Source: JANOGU01 sp964499865
GTDB taxonomy: Bacteria > Pseudomonadota > Alphaproteobacteria > Rhodobacterales > Rhodobacteraceae
DNA length: 28,450 bases
NCBI GenBank assembly: GCA_964499865.1
Contig: CAZCPY010000033.1
Coordinates: 1 to 28,450 of the forward strand
Reading direction: 5' to 3'
The notes below the pieces were generated by a model that ran no database searches, was not told the origin of the DNA, and saw only the letters and a list, made by a program, of their open reading frames with translations. Position numbers and translations under genes: made by a program. Below, piece after piece: positions 25,175 through 28,450 of this stretch (within the stretch, counting starts at the first letter, position 1; the number at the start of each line of letters is the position of its first letter).

Positions 25175-26020
25175 ATGCATGACGGCCGACGCCACCCGTT
25201 CCGCAATTCCACCGAGGATGTGGAAACCGCACTGCGCTGTCCCGACACGCCGCAGACGCATGCGCCCGCCTACCGGCTGGCCTTTGCCGATGCCGACTTC
25301 CTGATGCGCGATGAACTGCGGCCGGTGCGGTTGCAGCTGGAACTGCTGAAGCCGCAGCTGGTGATGGACGAACGCGGCATCGCCTCGACCGTGGTGCTGT
25401 TCGGCGGGGCGCGGATACCGGCGCCGGAAAGGGCGGCGACGGCGGGCAGCCCGGCGCTGGCGGCGCTGGCGCCCTTCTATGACGAGGCGCGGCGCTTTGC
25501 GGCGCTGGTCACGGCGCGCAGCCTGGAAAACTACGGGCGCGAGTGGGTGATCGTCACCGGCGGCGGCCCGGGCGTGATGGAGGCGGGCAACCGCGGCGCC
25601 GACGAGGCGGGGGGCCAGTCGATCGGGCTGAACATCGTGCTGCCGCACGAACAGGCGCCGAACCCCTATGTGACGCCCGACCTGTGCTTCAACTTCCACT
25701 ACTTCGCCATCCGCAAGATGCATTTCCTGATGCGGGCGCGGGCGATCTGCGTCTTTCCCGGCGGGTTCGGCACGCTGGACGAGATGTTCGAGAGCCTGAC
25801 GCTGATCCAGACCGGGCGGATGCGGCGCGTGCCCTTCATCCTGTTCGGCCGCGCCTTCTGGGACCGCGTGATCGACTGGGCCGCGCTGGCCGAGGCGGGG
25901 GTGATCGGGGCGGAGGACCTGACCCTGTTCCGCTATGCCGAGACCGCCGGGGAGGCGCTGGCCGCCATCGACGCCTGGGACGGCGCGGGCGAGCGGCGGG
26001 ACCATATCCCGGGGCGCTAG
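25175..26020 (+). CDS. LOG-family (TIGR00730-type) nucleotide phosphoribohydrolase
   Basis: A 281-aa Rossmann-like protein. The pair of signature motifs GGGPGVMEAGNRGA and PGGFGTLDEMFE is diagnostic for LOG proteins, which release free base from cytokinin-type or purine ribosyl monophosphates. An N-terminal segment of about 70 residues before the fold marks the longer subgroup. LNIVLPHEQAPNPYVTPDLCFNFHYFAIRKMHF is typical of that subgroup. The substrate in bacteria of this kind is uncertain; AMP is a common guess. The ATG at 25175 follows GGGAG and is consistent with a gene divergent from dapD. The frame is open further upstream but without family resemblance. Confidence 0.88.
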   Translation: MHDGRRHPFRNSTEDVETALRCPDTPQTHAPAYRLAFADADFLMRDELRPVRLQLELLKPQLVMDERGIASTVVLFGGARIPAPERAATAGSPALAALAPFYDEARRFAALVTARSLENYGREWVIVTGGGPGVMEAGNRGADEAGGQSIGLNIVLPHEQAPNPYVTPDLCFNFHYFAIRKMHFLMRARAICVFPGGFGTLDEMFESLTLIQTGRMRRVPFILFGRAFWDRVIDWAALAEAGVIGAEDLTLFRYAETAGEALAAIDAWDGAGERRDHIPGR

Positions 26021-26035
26021 CCTTTCGACGGGGGT

Positions 26036-26100
26036 GCGGCCTGCTCGACCCCACCCAAGGGGGTGGGGGTGCTCGCAGGCCGCGGCTGCCGCAGGTTTTT
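26036..26100 (+). terminator. Long hairpin and T-run after the LOG gene
   Basis: GCGGCCTGC (26036-26044) pairs with GCAGGCCGC (26075-26083), and ACCCCACCC pairs with GGGTGGGG inside it. A second small hairpin GCGGC-T-GCCGC follows and ends in AGGTTTTT at 26100. Either part could end transcription from the LOG gene. Confidence 0.5.
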
Positions 26101-26126
26101 CGAGGTGGCGGCATGCTGGCGGAAAG

Positions 26127-26173
26127 CGCCGGGGCTCTGCCCCGGACCCCGGGATACTTGGGAAGAGATGAAG
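26127..26173. repeat. Rhodobacteraceae-type dispersed intergenic repeat with hairpin
   Basis: The element begins GCGCCGGGGCTCTGCCCCGG, whose CCGGGGC-TCT-GCCCCGG part at 26129-26145 is a perfect hairpin. It continues ACCCCGGGATACTTGG and ends in AGAGATGAAG. I recall very similar strings repeated many times between genes in Paracoccus, Rhodobacter and related genomes. No second copy is present in this window, so the dispersed nature rests on memory. Confidence 0.6.
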
Positions 26174-26182
26174 CTTGCGAGG

Positions 26183-27397
26183 TCAGGGATGCGCGGGGCA
26201 GTCGGTGCGCAGCCAGTCGGGGGCGAAGTCGAGCGTGGTGCAGGCGGCGAAGGCGGCAAGGCGGGCGAGTTCGGCCTGCAGCCGCGCGATCCGGCGTTTT
26301 CCGAAGCGATGCCCGGGTTGGGGCCAGAGGGCGCGGATGCGCAGGGTCGCTGACGCCCGGTCGGCGCGCATGTCGATGCGGGCGATGAGGGCGTCGCCCT
26401 CGAGGATCGGGAAGACGTAGTAGCCGAAGATGCGGCGGGGTTCGGGGACGAAGACCTCGATGCGGTAGCGGAAGCCGAACAGCGCCTCGGTCCGGTCGCG
26501 GTCGCGCAGCGCGGGGTCGAAGGGAGACAGGATGCGCAGGCGGTCGGGGGTCTCCGGGGCCGGGGCGGCGCCGGTCCCGGGCCACCCCATGGCCTTGCGG
26601 CGGCGGCCGTCGGCGCCTTCGAGTTCCACCTCTGCCACGGTGCCGGAGGCCAGCGCCGCGCGCGCCCAGTCCCGGGCCTCGTCGGGCGTGGCGAGTTTCC
26701 AGAACGCCGCCAGTTCGCCGGGCGTGGCGAAACCCAGCCGGTCCAGCGCCGACCGGCAGGCCCAGTCGACCACCGCGTCGGGATCGGGGCAGGGGGTGCG
26801 GTGCGCCGCGGGGATCACCCGTTCGGTCAGGTCGTAGACCTTGCGGAACCCCTCGCGCCGGGTCACCGCCAGGTGCCCGGTGCGCCACAGCCATTCGAGC
26901 GCGGTCTTCGACGGGTGCCAGTCCCACCAGCCGCCGCGGCCGCGCGCCTCGCCCGCGCCGACCTCGGCCGCGGTCACCGGGCCGCCCCGGGCGATGCGGT
27001 TCAGGACGGTGTCGAACTGGCCTTCCCAGCCGTCGCGGAACCAGGCCCGCCAGCCGTCGCGCAGGCGATGGGCGTCGCGGGCGAAGCGGTGCTGCCAGAG
27101 CGGCCAGAAGGCCACCGGCAGGATCGCCGCGTCATGCGTCCAGTGTTCCCAGAGCGTGCGGTCGCGTTCCAGCGCGCGGGCCAGTGCCGCGGGGCGGTAG
27201 CGGCCGCGGCGGGACCACAGGATCAGGTCATGCGCCCGGGCGACGGTGTTGATCGAATCGACCTGGACGAAGCCCAGGCGGTCCACCAGCGCGGGCAGGT
27301 CGGCGGCGGCGCAGCGGCCCGCGGGCGGCTCGGCCAGCGCGTGGCGGTGCAGGAACAGGCGGCGGGCCTGGGCGTTGGGCAGGACGGGCAGGGCCAT
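26183..27397 (-). CDS. AlkX/YcaQ-family interstrand-crosslink DNA glycosylase
   Basis: A 404-aa protein of the HTH_42 (AlkZ/AlkX, E. coli YcaQ) family, which contains three winged-helix units and removes alkylated bases, including crosslinks. The catalytic Q-phi-D motif of the AlkX branch is Q45-V46-D47 in FVQVDSINTVARAHDLILWSR. LWEHWTHDAAILP and the C-terminal ILSPFDPALRDRDRTEALFGFRYRIEVFVPEPRRIFGYYVFPIL are strong family segments. The start is ATG 27395-27397. The position close to rlmN gives no functional hint. Family members are sometimes annotated only as winged helix DNA-binding proteins. Confidence 0.9.
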   Translation of the reverse strand: MALPVLPNAQARRLFLHRHALAEPPAGRCAAADLPALVDRLGFVQVDSINTVARAHDLILWSRRGRYRPAALARALERDRTLWEHWTHDAAILPVAFWPLWQHRFARDAHRLRDGWRAWFRDGWEGQFDTVLNRIARGGPVTAAEVGAGEARGRGGWWDWHPSKTALEWLWRTGHLAVTRREGFRKVYDLTERVIPAAHRTPCPDPDAVVDWACRSALDRLGFATPGELAAFWKLATPDEARDWARAALASGTVAEVELEGADGRRRKAMGWPGTGAAPAPETPDRLRILSPFDPALRDRDRTEALFGFRYRIEVFVPEPRRIFGYYVFPILEGDALIARIDMRADRASATLRIRALWPQPGHRFGKRRIARLQAELARLAAFAACTTLDFAPDWLRTDCPAHP

Positions 27398-27452
27398 GGC
27401 GGCAGGCCTATCAGGCCGGGCCGGAGGGTCAACCGGCCGCCGGGCCTGCGCC

Positions 27453-27906
27453 TCAGGGCTGGCCGAGCCGGCCGCGCCGGGCCGTGCGCGCGGCGGCGGC
27501 GGCCCCGGCCCGGGCCTTGACCGTTTCCTCGGGCGCCGCCCCGTCGCCAGCCGCCTGCCATCGCTGCGGTGCGGTGCGGAAGGCGTCGCGGAAGCCGCGC
27601 GCCCCGGGTGCCGGTGCGGCGCGGTCGGCCTGGAGGTCGAGTTCCGCCTCCGTCCCGGGCGGCGGCGGGGCCCGCGGCGTCCGGCAGGTCGAAGCCGGCC
27701 AGGGGTGCCACGACATGGCCATCCGGCGCCTCGGCATTGCCGCCGCGCTCCGGCGCGCAATCCCGGTGATGGACGAAACGCGCCCGCAGCCCCGGCAGGG
27801 GCGGCGCGTCCAGCCGCATCGCGCGATTGAGCGGCGAGGCGCGGGCGGGGCCCGCGGTGAAGGAAAGCCTGCCGATGCTGATCCCGACCGCGGCGCCACC
27901 CTGCAC
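27453..27906 (-). pseudogene. Possible frameshifted gene of unknown function
   Basis: Downstream of rlmN on the same strand, one frame (from GTG 27906) reads VGISIGRLSFTAG and later RARFVHHRDCAPERGGNAEA and VVAPLAGFDLPD with coding-like third positions. Near 27660, in a GC-rich run, it loses this character. The frame one base away takes over with ELDLQADRAAPAPG, GFRDAFRTAPQRWQAAGD, and EETVKARAGAAAAARTARRGRLGQP before a stop at 27453. Taken together they look like one protein of about 150 aa broken by a one-base shift. I do not recognise it. Sequence error is as likely as true decay. Confidence 0.4.
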
Positions 27907-27945
27907 CCGGTGCGTCCGGCGCGCAGCCCGGCACGCCCGGCGCCG

Positions 27946-28450
27946 TCAGCCTGCAGCCCTGGCCTTGCGCGCCTTCTGCGAGGCCGACTTGAGCTGCCCG
28001 CAGGCGGCCATGATGTCCTCGCCGCGGGGGGTGCGGATGGGGCTGGCGTAGCCGGCCTTGTAGACGATGTCGGCGAAGGCCTCGATCCGGTCCCAGTCCG
28101 ACCGCTGGTAGGGCGCGCCGGGCCATTCGTTGAAGGGGATCAGGTTGATCTTGGCCGGGATGCCCGCGATCAGTTTCACCAGCCGCCGGGCATCGGCGTC
28201 GCTGTCGTTGACGCCCTTGAGCATCACGTATTCGAAGGTGATCCGTTCGGAGTTCGACAGGCGGGGGTAGTCGCGCAGCGCGGCCAGCAGGGCGGCGATG
28301 TTCCACTTGCGGTTGATCGGCACCAGCGTGTCGCGCACCGCATCCGTGGTCGCGTGGAACGACACCGCCAGCAGGCAGCCGATCTCCTCGGCCGTGCGCG
28401 CGATTTCCGGCACCACGCCCGAGGTGGACAGGGTGATCCGGCGGCGCGAC
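27946..28450 (-). CDS. rlmN: 23S rRNA (adenine2503-C2)-methyltransferase RlmN, C-terminal part
   Basis: The last 168 codons are present; the 5' part lies beyond the window end. RlmN is a radical-SAM enzyme that methylates A2503 of 23S rRNA and A37 of some tRNAs. The radical-SAM cluster motif is outside the window. What is visible are the barrel segments TLSTSGVVPEI, LAVSFHATTDAVRDTLVPINRKW, ITFEYVMLKGVNDSD and INLIPFNEWPG. The C-terminal catalytic Cys is in GEDIMAACGQL. The protein ends in a Lys/Ala-rich tail. Its stop is followed at once by the suspected frameshifted gene. Confidence 0.95.
   Translation of the reverse strand, partial: SRRRITLSTSGVVPEIARTAEEIGCLLAVSFHATTDAVRDTLVPINRKWNIAALLAALRDYPRLSNSERITFEYVMLKGVNDSDADARRLVKLIAGIPAKINLIPFNEWPGAPYQRSDWDRIEAFADIVYKAGYASPIRTPRGEDIMAACGQLKSASQKARKARAAG

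Overview
The window is GC-rich DNA, with codons ending almost always in G or C, from an alphaproteobacterium. It is most likely a member of the Rhodobacteraceae (Rhodobacterales). The signs are Hint_2-type proteins, COQ9, S21, an EttA-type ABC-F protein, a GSH-dependent class III alcohol dehydrogenase, and intergenic GC-palindromes of a style common in that family. It looks chromosomal. There are no insertion sequences, phage genes, tRNA, rRNA or CRISPR arrays. The genus cannot be fixed from the sequence alone.

Layout. 1-664: 5' part of ettA on the minus strand. 734-1609: MarR-GNAT fusion regulator (minus) with a likely operator. 1774-5117: nadD, then a tightly overlapping sugar-catabolism set (P-loop kinase, FGGY kinase, class II aldolase; ATGA overlaps). 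5226-5924: VapC/Phd-type toxin-antitoxin pair (minus) with a perfect 24-bp palindromic operator. 6015-8017: class III alcohol dehydrogenase followed by an alpha/beta-hydrolase lipoprotein that appears to start at CTG (minus). 8092-8570: an I78-family inhibitor lipoprotein and a broken second I78 copy carrying a 14-bp tandem triplication. 8598-13176: LysR regulator divergent from a two-gene operon of MttB-type methyltransferase and TMADH-like flavoenzyme, probably for demethylation of a quaternary or tertiary amine. 13299-14651: coq9 (minus), rpsU with terminator, and an orphan barstar. 14768-18198: rnr and dapE (minus). 18368-22782: three consecutive Hint (hedgehog/intein-fold) proteins on the plus strand. 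22790-25049: a small conserved protein, a DUF535-like protein and dapD (minus). 25175-26020: LOG-family protein. 26183-27397: AlkX/YcaQ-type DNA glycosylase. 27453-27906: a possible frameshifted unknown gene. 27946-28450: 3' part of rlmN.

Much of the window is housekeeping: lysine/diaminopimelate synthesis, RNA decay, rRNA methylation, NAD and ubiquinone synthesis. Accessory material is interleaved with it. The most unusual part is the Hint cluster lying between dapE and dapD. Two members are exactly 526 residues long, with the Hint nucleophile at residue 337 in both. They have unrelated N-termini but related promoter regions. The third member overlaps the second and has lost both catalytic positions (Cys to Trp, and the block-B His). 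Also notable are the Ala at the second cluster-ligand position of the TMADH-like enzyme and the repeat-broken I78 pseudogene.
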